Positions 1 to 7,257 of a stretch of 10,487 nt of DNA are shown here, piece after piece. Position numbers and translations under genes: made by a program. The stretch's first letter is position 1; each line of letters begins with the position of its first letter. The DNA is taken from the NCBI GenBank assembly GCA_003158355.1, contig PMIV01000247.1:6935-17421 (forward strand), read 5' to 3'. The notes under the pieces are model-generated. The model worked only from the letters and a program-made list of their open reading frames with translations. It did not search any database and was not told where the DNA came from. The DNA is from Anaerolineaceae bacterium. GTDB lineage: Bacteria; Chloroflexota; Anaerolineae; Anaerolineales; Anaerolineaceae.

Positions 1-1098
1 CGGGGTGCTGCCATTGTGTTGAGCTCATTGGCGATAATTTCTTTGTTACTTTACTTGATACCATCCGCTTCGATTACGCTTTACCCGATAACAACTCAAA
101 AACAAATCACTCTCTCCATTTGGGCCTCCCCCCAGGTGCACGAGATCAATGTAAATGGGAATTTACCGGCAATACAAAAACAAATTGAAGTGAGTGCCCA
201 ATTACAGGGAAAAAGCAGCGGCAATGCCAACATTCCCAGCGATTTTGCCAAAGGCGAAGTAACTTTTACTAATTTAACAAATCAATCCATCGTTGTCCCC
301 ACAGGGACGGTGATCAGCACTATCAACGATCCTGTCATCCGATTTTCAACTTTATTAGAGGCCTTTGTTCCTGCGGGGAAGAACCCAATAGTTTCAATAG
401 ATGTGCAAGCAGAACAAGCCGGTTCCACAGGTAATTTAGAATCCGGGACTTTGGTGGTCATCGAAGGTTCTCTAGGAGAAAGTTTAACGGTGACAAATAA
501 TTTGCCAACCAGTGGTGGAACAGATCTTCAGGCACCTTCACCCACTAAACAGGATTATGCAAAGATAAATGATCAACTGAAGGCACAGCTTCGAAAGCAG
601 GCGATCAGTGAGATCGCGGTCTCAGATGAAAGATTGATCACGGAGTCTTTGGACTCAGGAAAAGTTGTCTCAGAAGTACGATCTCTGGAACCCGGCTTAC
701 CAGGTGAACAGTTCAATTTATCATTGACGGTTCGATTTACAGGTTTGGTTTATTCCGAAAATGATCTTGAATTACTAGCAGGTAAAGCCATGTCTGCTGG
801 TTTGATCAGTTCAAACGAAAGCAATTACAGTGGTGAGGTACAGCTTAAAGCAACAGATACTTCTGTTGAGATTTCGAGCGATGGGACAAAGTGGAAAGAA
901 ACCGCTATTGCTGATGTAGGTCCAATTATTGATGCAAATTACCTGGCCTCTTTAGTTTCCGGGAAGAAAATCTCTGAGGCTTCTCAGTTATTACAGGCGA
1001 AGGTACCTTCAAAAAGTACTCCAATCATTAATGTTTATCCATTTGGATGGATGCGGCTGCCTTGGGCCAGTTATCAGATTCAAATTCAGGCAAAATAA
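1..1098 (+). CDS. Baseplate-J/gp47-like membrane-anchored protein (5' partial)
   Basis: The frame is open to the window edge, so the true start lies upstream. A GTG at 16 falls just before a hydrophobic stretch and is unlikely to be the start. About 365 residues are visible. The first ~20 form one membrane helix ending in S-A-S-I-T-L-Y-P, so the rest probably lies outside the cytoplasm. A beta-rich part follows with baseplate-J-like features: T-N-L-T-N-Q followed by a V-P-x-G-T-V segment, then V-R-F-S-T, then V-P-A-G, and A-G-S-T-G-N-L-E-S-G-T. The C-terminal ~180 residues are less conserved and end in a P-W-A-S-Y-Q-I-type strand. The family name comes from phage baseplate proteins, but no phage structural gene is nearby, and I recall similar proteins beside ruvX and mltG in Anaerolineae. 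The cellular role is unknown; a surface or envelope function is an inference. Its TAA overlaps the ruvX ATG by one base. Confidence 0.72.
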   Translation, partial: RGAAIVLSSLAIISLLLYLIPSASITLYPITTQKQITLSIWASPQVHEINVNGNLPAIQKQIEVSAQLQGKSSGNANIPSDFAKGEVTFTNLTNQSIVVPTGTVISTINDPVIRFSTLLEAFVPAGKNPIVSIDVQAEQAGSTGNLESGTLVVIEGSLGESLTVTNNLPTSGGTDLQAPSPTKQDYAKINDQLKAQLRKQAISEIAVSDERLITESLDSGKVVSEVRSLEPGLPGEQFNLSLTVRFTGLVYSENDLELLAGKAMSAGLISSNESNYSGEVQLKATDTSVEISSDGTKWKETAIADVGPIIDANYLASLVSGKKISEASQLLQAKVPSKSTPIINVYPFGWMRLPWASYQIQIQAK

Positions 1099-1541
1099 TG
1101 GATGCGTCTAGAAGAATACTGGCGGTAGACCCCGGTTCCAAGAATATTGGTATTGCAATCAGCGATCCAACGTCAACAATTGCCAGACCTCTGCAAGTGG
1201 TCAAGCATGTGAGTATGTTGTTGGATGCAGCGCAGATCGTTCAGATTGCCACAGAAAATGAGGCAAAAGAAATTATCGTCGGGTTGCCAACCGGGGGGAG
1301 CGGAGAATTGATTTCCCAGAGCAGGCATTCACAAAAACTAGCTGAAGTCATTCGGTCTCAAAGTGAGATTTCAGTGATTCTTTGGGACGAAAACAACAGT
1401 ACACAAATAGCACGCAGATCTCTGATCGATCTCAATATTTCTGTATCCAAAAGAAGCGGTCATCAAGATGCATTAGCTGCCGCAGTGATTCTCCAATCAT
1501 ATCTGGATGCACACCCTCACAACGGAGAAATGCATGAATAG
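1098..1541 (+). CDS. ruvX: Putative Holliday junction resolvase RuvX (YqgF family)
   Basis: A 147-residue RNase H-fold protein of the family's normal length. YqgF/RuvX proteins are predicted cytoplasmic Holliday-junction nucleases and are also linked to pre-16S rRNA 5' end processing. All key elements are visible: D-P-G-S-K-N-I-G at 11-18 with catalytic Asp11, the V-G-L-P strand at 61-64, W-D-E at 96-98 with Glu98, and G-H-Q-D-A-L-A-A from 121 with Asp124, followed by the usual I-L-Q-S-Y-L end. I chose ATG 1098 because it puts the first beta strand at the N-terminus and forms a TAATG junction with the preceding stop. An in-frame ATG at 1047 would add 17 residues that only duplicate coding sequence of the upstream gene. 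No strong Shine-Dalgarno precedes 1098, which fits translation by termination-reinitiation. Confidence 0.93.
   Translation: MDASRRILAVDPGSKNIGIAISDPTSTIARPLQVVKHVSMLLDAAQIVQIATENEAKEIIVGLPTGGSGELISQSRHSQKLAEVIRSQSEISVILWDENNSTQIARRSLIDLNISVSKRSGHQDALAAAVILQSYLDAHPHNGEMHE
1524..1527 (+). promoter_or_regulatory. Ribosome binding site of mltG
   Basis: GGAG lies inside the 3' end of ruvX, six bases before ATG 1534. It selects 1534 over the in-frame ATG at 1507, which would add nine residues and has no comparable site. Confidence 0.65.
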
Positions 1542-2670
1542 ACGCAAAAGTTATCCTGACGTTTCGAATGGATTGCTAACATTTCTACTGCTTTGCATGA
1601 TTGCACTAGCAGGTCTGCTCATCTGGATACTTATCCCCATGCTAGCGAGTGATTCTTTTGGGCCTGCCAGCACGTATCTGAGCAAATCTCAAGTGTGGGC
1701 GTATAGCGCGCAGCTACTTTTACATAAAAATGAATTAACTACTGCAAGCTGCGAAAATGGACAGGTTCAAGATTTCACAATTTCTCTCGGAGATTCGATC
1801 AGCAACATTGCCGCGAAACTTTCAGCAAGTGGTTTGATACAAAATTCAGATTCTTTCAGGAATTATTTGATCTATAAAGGATTGGATACAAATATTAGAG
1901 CTGGATCGTACTCATTAAGCTGCAATATTGCACCTTTAGAGATTGCAGCAGAAATTGAGAACCATTATCTGGAAAATGTTGTCTTTGATATTTTGCCTGG
2001 TTGGCGATCAGAAGAAATTGCCAACGCGTTAGCAACATCAGGGATAGGAGTCTCTGGAAGTGATTTTCTGGCTGAAGTGAATAATCCTTCTGATCTGCAA
2101 CTACCGGATTCTCTTTCTCAACTCAAATCCGCGGAAGGCTTGCTTTTCCCGGGGGAATATACTGTACCTAGAAATATATCTGCAAAAGAACTTGTACAGA
2201 TGTTTGTGACACGTTTTGGTAATGAAGTAAAAAATGCTGGTTTATCAAAAAAAAATACAAATGGATTGAGTTTTTACCAGACAATCGTGTTGGCATCCAT
2301 CATTCAACGAGAATCATATGTTGATGCCGAAAGGCCCATGATCGCATCTGTGTTCTATAATCGGCTTGCTAACGGGATAAAACTGGAGACAGACCCAACC
2401 GTGCAATACGCACTTGGCTATAATAAAAAATGGGGATGGTGGAAGAGTCCGTTAAGTTCGGATGACTTAACCATTCAATCCGAGTACAACACGTATAGCA
2501 TTGCCGGGTTACCTCCTGCTCCAATCTCAAACCCCGATATTTCTTCCATCCGGGCAGCGGAGAACCCCGCACAATCAAATTATTATTTCTTCAGGGCAAA
2601 ATGTGATAACAGCGGAGAACATTTTTTTGCAGAAACTCTGCAAGAACAAATAGCCAATGCCTGTCAATAA
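1534..2670 (+). CDS. mltG: Endolytic murein transglycosylase MltG (YceG family)
   Basis: A 378-residue membrane-anchored enzyme that cleaves nascent glycan strands of peptidoglycan and is thought to act as a terminase that sets strand length. It has a short cytoplasmic N-terminus, one membrane helix at about 14-37, a spacer, a LysM-like part (about 78-150, including an S-L-G-D-S-I-S-N-I-A-A-K-L segment) and the YceG catalytic domain. In the latter, E-G-L-L-F-P-G-E-Y-T (201-210), A-S-I-I-Q-R-E-S with putative catalytic Glu260, V-F-Y-N-R-L (273-278), T-D-P-T-V-Q-Y (287-292 region) and Y-N-T-Y-S-I-A-G-L-P-P (318-328) are textbook signatures. Four cysteines (73, 130, 357, 377) lie on the outside. 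The start overlaps ruvX by 8 bp, so the two are probably co-translated. A peptidoglycan enzyme fits a walled Chloroflexota cell. Length and motifs show no sign of damage. Confidence 0.95.
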   Translation: MNRRKSYPDVSNGLLTFLLLCMIALAGLLIWILIPMLASDSFGPASTYLSKSQVWAYSAQLLLHKNELTTASCENGQVQDFTISLGDSISNIAAKLSASGLIQNSDSFRNYLIYKGLDTNIRAGSYSLSCNIAPLEIAAEIENHYLENVVFDILPGWRSEEIANALATSGIGVSGSDFLAEVNNPSDLQLPDSLSQLKSAEGLLFPGEYTVPRNISAKELVQMFVTRFGNEVKNAGLSKKNTNGLSFYQTIVLASIIQRESYVDAERPMIASVFYNRLANGIKLETDPTVQYALGYNKKWGWWKSPLSSDDLTIQSEYNTYSIAGLPPAPISNPDISSIRAAENPAQSNYYFFRAKCDNSGEHFFAETLQEQIANACQ

Positions 2671-2707
2671 AAATAGAGGTTCCGATAAAAAGGAACCCCT
2701 ATTTTTT
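2671..2707 (+). terminator. Bidirectional intrinsic terminator between mltG and the ferredoxin gene
   Basis: GGTTCC (2678-2683) pairs with GGAACC (2692-2697) over an 8-base loop. One A/C mismatch follows outward, then AAATAG (2671-2676) pairs with CTATTT (2699-2704). The + strand continues into a T run (2702-2707) directly after the mltG stop. On the - strand the stem is followed by another T-rich run, so it can also end the ferredoxin transcript. Confidence 0.85.
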
Positions 2708-2719
2708 ACAAAAAAGAGT

Positions 2720-3127
2720 TTACTTTGCGTTATAACCAGGGCCAGATTTAAAGAAATCGGCATTCTTGGCGATTGATGGAGTTAAATCAACAACCTCTCC
2801 AACTTTCAAAGTTCTGGTACTGGCAAAGTGAACGGGGTCACCATCGTGATTTTTGCCATCATAGGGTTCGGTAAACCCGGCAGTACCGGCTGAAGCAGAT
2901 TGTCTTTCACCGCCCTTTGCTTTGTAAGTAGCAGGAACTTCGTCTTCCAGAAATATGGCGCCAAAAGGACATTCAGATTCACAGGCGCCGCAGTCAATGC
3001 AGGTGTCAGAATCAATGTAGTAATTGGGCCAGTCTCCCTCAGGTTTTCCGGGAACAATACACTCCACCGGGCAAACAGGTGCACAAGCACCATCGCGCAA
3101 ACACAATGACGTAATTACATGAGACAT
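2720..3127 (-). CDS. Two-cluster ferredoxin (7Fe/8Fe type) with C-terminal extension
   Basis: A 135-residue soluble electron carrier. The N-terminal ~60 residues hold two cysteine motifs: C9-x5-C15-x3-C19-P-x2-C23 and C43-x2-C46-x2-C49-x3-C53-P. Compared with Azotobacter-type 7Fe ferredoxins, which have C-x7-C with an extra Cys inside, the first spacing is two residues shorter and the internal Cys is absent. By that comparison C9, C15 and C53 could hold a 3Fe-4S (or unusual 4Fe) cluster, and C19, C43, C46 and C49 a 4Fe-4S cluster. Residues ~65-135 are a polar, Gly/Ser/Asp-rich tail with no motif I recognise. The start at 3127 is supported by AGGAG (3138-3142) ten bases upstream. It is a single-gene unit with its own strong promoter and a terminator. 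Redox partners cannot be told from this context; anaerobic metabolism is an inference. Confidence 0.9.
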   Translation of the reverse strand: MSHVITSLCLRDGACAPVCPVECIVPGKPEGDWPNYYIDSDTCIDCGACESECPFGAIFLEDEVPATYKAKGGERQSASAGTAGFTEPYDGKNHDGDPVHFASTRTLKVGEVVDLTPSIAKNADFFKSGPGYNAK

Positions 3128-3194
3128 TTTATTTGTTCTCCTATTTTATTAAGGTATCAAAGTATGAAATTCCTAAATGTTCTATTACAATAAA

Positions 3195-3223
3195 ATTCTA
3201 GCGATGGAAGTTTAATTTGTCAA
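3195..3223 (-). promoter_or_regulatory. Near-consensus sigma-70-type promoter of the ferredoxin gene
   Basis: Read on the - strand, TTGACA (3223-3218), a 17-base spacer and TAGAAT (3200-3195). The -35 box is perfect, the -10 box differs at one position and the spacing is ideal. The transcript would start near 3188, giving a leader of about 60 bases ending in the AGGAG site. This suggests strong constitutive expression. Confidence 0.8.
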
Positions 3224-3243
3224 GAAAATAACTAGAGTAATAT
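3217..3243 (+). promoter_or_regulatory. Weak candidate promoter for the DMT transporter
   Basis: TTGTCA (3217-3222) and TAATAT (3238-3243) are separated by only 15 bases, shorter than ideal. The -35 box occupies almost the same bases as the ferredoxin -35 box on the other strand. The whole 154-base gap (3128-3281) is very AT-rich, so chance matches are likely. The gene's ribosome binding site is probably AGGA at 3267-3270, 11 bases before the ATG. Confidence 0.25.
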
Positions 3244-3281
3244 TACAAAATTTGTAAAAATAATTTAGGATCGGTAAATTA

Positions 3282-4244
3282 ATGGATAAAACGAAAAATA
3301 GTACATTCTCTCCGGTCTTGGGACTAGTTTTCGGAATATTAGCAGTTTCTTCTGCCTCCTTATTAATTCGGTTCGCGCAAAAAGAAGCTTCGTCGCTGGT
3401 AATTGCGGCTTTTCGGATGGTACTGGCGGCTGTGATCGTGGCTCCATTTTGTTGGGGCAGTTTCAAGGAAGAAGTTAAAAAAATAAGAAAGAAAACGATC
3501 TTTTTGCTAGCCTTGTCAGGAACATTTCTGGCGCTTCATTTTGTATTTTGGATTACTTCACTTGAGTACACGAGTGTTGCCAGTTCGGTTGTTCTGGTAA
3601 CGACAGCTCCCTTATGGGTGGCTTTACTTTCGCCGGTATTTCTAAAGGAAAAAATAACGCGGTGGGTATTAATTGGATTGATTGTTTCCCTGACAGGCAG
3701 TGTCATTGTTGGGTTGAGCAGCGGTTGCAGTTTTAACTACAGTGTACTATCTTGTGAAGATCTTGCGATGACATTTCACGGTCGAATGTTTGTTGGAGAT
3801 CTTATGGCCCTGGCAGGTGCTTTTCTTTCAGCGGGTTATTTGATGATTGGAAGAAAAGTGAGGAGTGAAGTTTCACTTTCCAGTTATATTTTCTCAGTTT
3901 ACAGCACTTCTGCTGTGATATTGTTATTGCTGGTTTGGGTGACTGGTGCGAAAATATCCGGATTTTCGGGTCAAATTTATCTTTGGCTGTTTGCGCTTGC
4001 TATTGTGCCCCAGGTTATTGGACATTCCGTATTTAATTGGGCACTTAAATATCTCTCGGCAGCTTATGTTTCGATTGCCTTATTAGGAGAGCCGATCGGG
4101 ACAGTGATGTTAACTATGATTTTTTTGCATGAATCACCGTCAATTATGGAATTGGCAGGTGGTCTGTTTATACTCACCGGAATTGTCCTGGCAACACGAA
4201 ATGAGACATCCAACAATAATTTAAACGAAAACAAGGTCCTGTAA
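3282..4244 (+). CDS. DMT-superfamily (EamA) inner-membrane transporter
   Basis: A 320-residue integral membrane protein with ten predicted helices in two EamA repeats (about 14-145 and 172-305). EamA/DMT proteins export or exchange metabolites such as amino acids, nucleosides or drugs; the substrate cannot be read from sequence. Family features include an early S-A-S-L-L-I-R-F segment (24-31), A-A-F-R-M (42-46), the helix-4 segment V-V-L-V-T-T-A-P-L-W (103-112), L-K-E-K-I (121-125), and in the second repeat N-W-A-L-K-Y (252-257) and L-L-G-E-P-I-G (267-273). The loop between repeats (about 145-171) is longer than usual and carries Cys149 and Cys158. The C-terminus is a short Asn-rich tail. The gene stands alone, divergent from the ferredoxin and convergent with malQ. 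ATG 3282 is the only plausible start. Confidence 0.92.
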   Translation: MDKTKNSTFSPVLGLVFGILAVSSASLLIRFAQKEASSLVIAAFRMVLAAVIVAPFCWGSFKEEVKKIRKKTIFLLALSGTFLALHFVFWITSLEYTSVASSVVLVTTAPLWVALLSPVFLKEKITRWVLIGLIVSLTGSVIVGLSSGCSFNYSVLSCEDLAMTFHGRMFVGDLMALAGAFLSAGYLMIGRKVRSEVSLSSYIFSVYSTSAVILLLLVWVTGAKISGFSGQIYLWLFALAIVPQVIGHSVFNWALKYLSAAYVSIALLGEPIGTVMLTMIFLHESPSIMELAGGLFILTGIVLATRNETSNNNLNENKVL

Positions 4245-4260
4245 TAAAAGAACCTTGTTT
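4229..4260. terminator. Bidirectional hairpin between the transporter gene and malQ
   Basis: A nine-base-pair stem, AAACAAGGT-type (4229-4237) with ACCTTGTTT (4252-4260), closes a 14-base loop that contains the transporter stop codon (4242-4244). T-rich sequence follows on the - strand, less clearly on the + strand. It lies between two converging genes and probably ends both; the malQ stop is at 4269. Confidence 0.6.
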
Positions 4261-4268
4261 AATGTTGG

Positions 4269-5759
4269 TTAATCTCTGGAATACAAGGAATTAATTTCTT
4301 TCAGTCGGAGCACTAGATATGGTTGAATCTGATCCGGTAGAAAACGCCAACCCCAATTACCAGAGGGTTTACCCGGGTAATTCATACGCGCATCAGTTCC
4401 AAGGCTTAGCAAATCCTGAAGAGGGCAAAGGCTGAACATGGCCACGGAACTCCATATCCCACGAATTAAATCCCAGGAGATATCCTCTCCGGAACGAGAA
4501 AGATAGCGGCGGTAGAAATCCCTTTCTTTTTCGGGGGCTGAGTTATACCAACCAACTGATGTGTCATTATCATGAGTGCCGGTATATGCCACACAATTCT
4601 TGGGGTAATTGTGGGGTAAAAATGGATCTGCAGCGGTAGCACTAAAAGCGAATTGGAGGATCTTCATTCCGGGCAAATTATTGTCATCACGCAGTTTGAT
4701 TACATCCGGGGTAATTTCTCCCAGGTCTTCAGCAATAATGGGCAAAGTCCCCAATTGGGATTTAATCGAGTCAAAGAAAGGTTGTCCGGGGCCTTTTGCC
4801 CAACGCCCAATCTCTGCAGTTGGCATTCCTGCGGGAATTTCCCAGTACCCGGCAAAACCCCGAAAGTGATCGAGGCGGACAATATCTACAGTGCTCAAGA
4901 CCGATTTAAAGCGTTTGACCCACCAGGCATAATTTTCTTTTTGATGAGCGTCCCAGCGGTAAAGCGGGTTACCCCAGAGTTGCCCGGTTGGAGAAAAATA
5001 ATCTGGTGGAACTCCGGCAACTACAGTGGGTTTGCCTGAATCATCCAGGTAAAAGAGTTCCGGGTTTGCCCAAACATCAGCCGAATCGAATGCGATAAAG
5101 ATCGGAATATCGCCGATTACCTGAATTTCTTTTGAATTTGCATATTTGTGTAAGTTTGACCATTGATTATAAAAAAGAAATTGGCGAAATTTATGTTTCT
5201 CGATCGCATCAGAATTCATTTGCTTGAAGGAATTTAAAGTTTCTACCTTGTGACTGCGTAAATTTTCAGGCCAGTTATCCCAGGACACACCACCTTGTGA
5301 TTCTTTTATGGCGATAAATAGGGCAAAATCATCAAGCCAATCTGCATTCAAATTGCAAAATGAGCTATATGCTTTCTGCAATTCAGGAAAGTTGCCATTT
5401 TTGAAATTGTTAAAAGCTCGATCCAGCAGGGTGAGTTTCCAGTTGATCACTGGACCAAAATCCACTTTATTAGCGGGAAAATCAGGGCGATCAATGAGGT
5501 CAAAACGGGTTAAAAGATCCTGATCAAGTAATAGGGTTGGGCTGATCAGATAGGGGTTCCCGGCAAAAGCTGAGAAACATTGATAGGGAGAATCACCGTA
5601 ACCGGTGGGGCCTAAAGGTAGAACTTGCCAGAGGTGGCATTTTGCCTCATACAGGAAATCGATCCAGCGGTAGGCTTCCGGGCCGAGGTCGCCAATGCCA
5701 TCCGGTCCAGGTAAACTGGTGGGGTGCAACAGAATTCCCGAAGCTCTCTTGAATGACAT
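4269..5759 (-). CDS. malQ: 4-alpha-glucanotransferase (amylomaltase, GH77)
   Basis: A 496-residue cytoplasmic enzyme that transfers alpha-1,4-glucan segments between maltodextrins (EC 2.4.1.25); length matches the bacterial amylomaltase norm. It opens with G-I-L-L-H-P-T-S-L-P-G (8-18) and W-Q-V-L-P-L-G-P-T-G-Y-G-D-S-P-Y (44-59). The GH77 catalytic residues are present: nucleophile Asp297 in R-L-D-H-F-R-G, acid/base Glu344 in I-A-E-D-L-G, and Asp397 in T-G-T-H-D-N-D-T. The 250s loop (A-G-V-P-P-D-Y-F-S-P-T-G-Q-L-W-G-N-P) is intact, and I see no extra starch-binding domain. I place the start at ATG 5759, preceded by GGGAGG five bases away. The open frame continues 41 codons further upstream into glgA, but that part does not resemble the family. 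Last gene of the operon, 29 bp after glgA, so likely co-expressed with glycogen synthesis. Confidence 0.95.
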   Translation of the reverse strand: MSFKRASGILLHPTSLPGPDGIGDLGPEAYRWIDFLYEAKCHLWQVLPLGPTGYGDSPYQCFSAFAGNPYLISPTLLLDQDLLTRFDLIDRPDFPANKVDFGPVINWKLTLLDRAFNNFKNGNFPELQKAYSSFCNLNADWLDDFALFIAIKESQGGVSWDNWPENLRSHKVETLNSFKQMNSDAIEKHKFRQFLFYNQWSNLHKYANSKEIQVIGDIPIFIAFDSADVWANPELFYLDDSGKPTVVAGVPPDYFSPTGQLWGNPLYRWDAHQKENYAWWVKRFKSVLSTVDIVRLDHFRGFAGYWEIPAGMPTAEIGRWAKGPGQPFFDSIKSQLGTLPIIAEDLGEITPDVIKLRDDNNLPGMKILQFAFSATAADPFLPHNYPKNCVAYTGTHDNDTSVGWYNSAPEKERDFYRRYLSRSGEDISWDLIRGIWSSVAMFSLCPLQDLLSLGTDARMNYPGKPSGNWGWRFLPDQIQPYLVLRLKEINSLYSRD

Positions 5760-5764
5760 AAAAA

Positions 5765-5770
5765 CCTCCC
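5765..5770 (-). promoter_or_regulatory. Ribosome binding site of malQ
   Basis: GGGAGG on the - strand, five bases before ATG 5759, within the 29-base gap after glgA. It fixes the start and rules out the longer reading that would run into glgA. Confidence 0.8.
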
Positions 5771-5788
5771 GATGATTCCAATGAGCAG

Positions 5789-7252
5789 TTACAAAATTGA
5801 GTTGTATAGCGAATAATATTTTGCAGCAGAATTTTGCCATGAAAAATCCTGGCTCATTCCGTTTTGTTGAATTTTCTGCCAAATTTCGGTTTGTTGAAAT
5901 ATCTTGATGGCAGATTCGATGGTTTGTGAAAATTGTAATCCGCTTGTGTTTTGGAACAAGAAGCCAGTAGCTAATTTTGGCTCACTTGAATAATCAACAA
6001 TTGTATCTACCAAACCACCGGTTGCTCGAGCCAATGGCACGCAGCCGTAGTGCATGGCTATCATTTGCGCAAGACCGCAAGGCTCATAACGAGAAGGCAT
6101 CAACAGCATGTCGGCACCTGCATATAATCGGTGAGATAGGGCTAAATCAAAGCGAAGCGCTGCTCGAATTTGATCTGGAAATTGACATTGCAAAGCTTGG
6201 ATCTGTGCTTCAAGTTCTGATAACCCTTTACCCAAAAATATTAATTGCCAATTCTTGTTTTGTAAATCCTGCAATGCCTCAATGACCAGATCAATCCCTT
6301 TTTGCTTGTCGAGACGACCAATAAACGTGAGTAATGGTTTGTTTGGATCTATCGATAGTGAAAATTCTTTTTGAAGAGCCAACTTGTTCTCAGCCCGAGC
6401 GGATAATTGGCCGGTCGAAAAGTTGGATTGAATAAATTGATCTTTTATCGGATTCCAAACATTGAAATCGATACCGTTTATGACGCCTGTAATTTTTTTC
6501 TTTTTGGTTTGTAAAAAAGATTGCAGATCACATCCAAAATCACTGGTCAATATCTCATTGGCGTACGTGGGAGAAACTGCAACAATTTTATCAGCAGCAT
6601 TCATTCCCATTGGCAAGGGCAATGTACGAGACCAGGGGGGCATCCGGGGATTTTTGGCAGGGGTGATAAGAAACTTTTTCAGAGCGTTTTGGGAACCCGC
6701 TCCCATAAACGGTAAATTATGTATGGTAAGTAGTGATCTTACATACGACAGTTCAGGAATTTCTTTTTTTCTGGCTACTAATTCATATATAGAAATGGCA
6801 GTATGCCAATCATTGGCATGGAGAATATCGATCTGCCAATGAAGGTGCATCGGAAGATACAGGCACGCCAGGGAAAAAAAGACGAATTTTTCTGCGTCCA
6901 TTTCAAAGTCAGTGCCATAGACCTCTTTATTTGCCGCAATCGGTTTACCGTCAATTAAATAGACTGGCAAATCACCCAGTCTCGTTTCAAAGATATCCGC
7001 CTGAACATCACCAATTGTTGAAGGGATTGAAAAGCTGGTCACAAGATCAGCCTGAACATTAGACCTATGGATCACTTCATAAAACGGAATTGCCAAACGA
7101 ATATCCAGAGAAGGAACGAACTTTTTCAAAGCAATAGGCAAGGATCCGGCTACATCACCCAATCCGCCAACTTTGATAAAGGGATCTGCCTCTGCGGCGA
7201 TAAAAAGAACGTTTAGAGGTCTATTGGAACAAACTGATTTTTTACTTTTCAA
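5789..7252 (-). CDS. glgA: Glycogen (starch) synthase, GT5
   Basis: A 487-residue cytoplasmic glycosyltransferase that extends alpha-1,4-glucan using ADP-glucose (EC 2.4.1.21). The GT-B fold is complete. The N-terminal half begins around residue 14 and has K-V-G-G-L-G-D-V (27-34, the ADP-glucose K-x-G-G-L loop), H-A-N-D-W-H (145-150), T-I-H-N-L (176-180) and A-V-S-P-T-Y-A (225-231). The C-terminal half has N-G-I-D-F-N-V-W-N-P (259-268), G-R-L-D-K-Q-K-G with Arg313 and Lys318, and S-R-Y-E-P-C-G-L with Glu390, followed by T-G-G-L-V-D-T (411-417). The start is TTG 7252: no ATG occurs before residue 118, AAAGG lies five bases upstream, and this choice leaves 8 bp after the preceding stop. Third gene of the four-gene operon, just before malQ. 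ADP-glucose pyrophosphorylase and branching enzyme are not in the window. Confidence 0.95.
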   Translation of the reverse strand: MKSKKSVCSNRPLNVLFIAAEADPFIKVGGLGDVAGSLPIALKKFVPSLDIRLAIPFYEVIHRSNVQADLVTSFSIPSTIGDVQADIFETRLGDLPVYLIDGKPIAANKEVYGTDFEMDAEKFVFFSLACLYLPMHLHWQIDILHANDWHTAISIYELVARKKEIPELSYVRSLLTIHNLPFMGAGSQNALKKFLITPAKNPRMPPWSRTLPLPMGMNAADKIVAVSPTYANEILTSDFGCDLQSFLQTKKKKITGVINGIDFNVWNPIKDQFIQSNFSTGQLSARAENKLALQKEFSLSIDPNKPLLTFIGRLDKQKGIDLVIEALQDLQNKNWQLIFLGKGLSELEAQIQALQCQFPDQIRAALRFDLALSHRLYAGADMLLMPSRYEPCGLAQMIAMHYGCVPLARATGGLVDTIVDYSSEPKLATGFLFQNTSGLQFSQTIESAIKIFQQTEIWQKIQQNGMSQDFSWQNSAAKYYSLYNSIL

Positions 7253-7257
7253 GTTTG

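Noticed and set aside
1047..1097. Longer ruvX reading starting at 1047
   Set aside because: The extra 17 residues lie inside the preceding gene and come before the conserved first strand; the TAATG junction at 1096-1100 is the natural start.
1..1098. Prophage or contractile injection system remnant suggested by the baseplate-J similarity
   Set aside because: Neighbours are housekeeping genes, and there is no tail, sheath, terminase or integrase gene. The protein is membrane-anchored, unlike phage baseplate components.
2806..3109. Open frames overlapping the ferredoxin gene on both strands
   Set aside because: The ferredoxin frame has conserved Cys motifs, a promoter and a ribosome binding site; the others have none.
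4609..5523. Open frames on the + strand opposite malQ (4609-4869, 4653-5039, 5308-5523)
   Set aside because: They lie antisense to a firmly identified gene, show no recognisable motifs, and are expected by chance.
5760..5882. Longer malQ reading starting at 5882
   Set aside because: It would overlap glgA by over 90 bases, the extra 41 residues do not resemble amylomaltases, and a strong GGGAGG site points to ATG 5759.
5977..6842. Open frames on the + strand opposite glgA
   Set aside because: Antisense to strongly conserved glgA motifs, with no recognisable family features.
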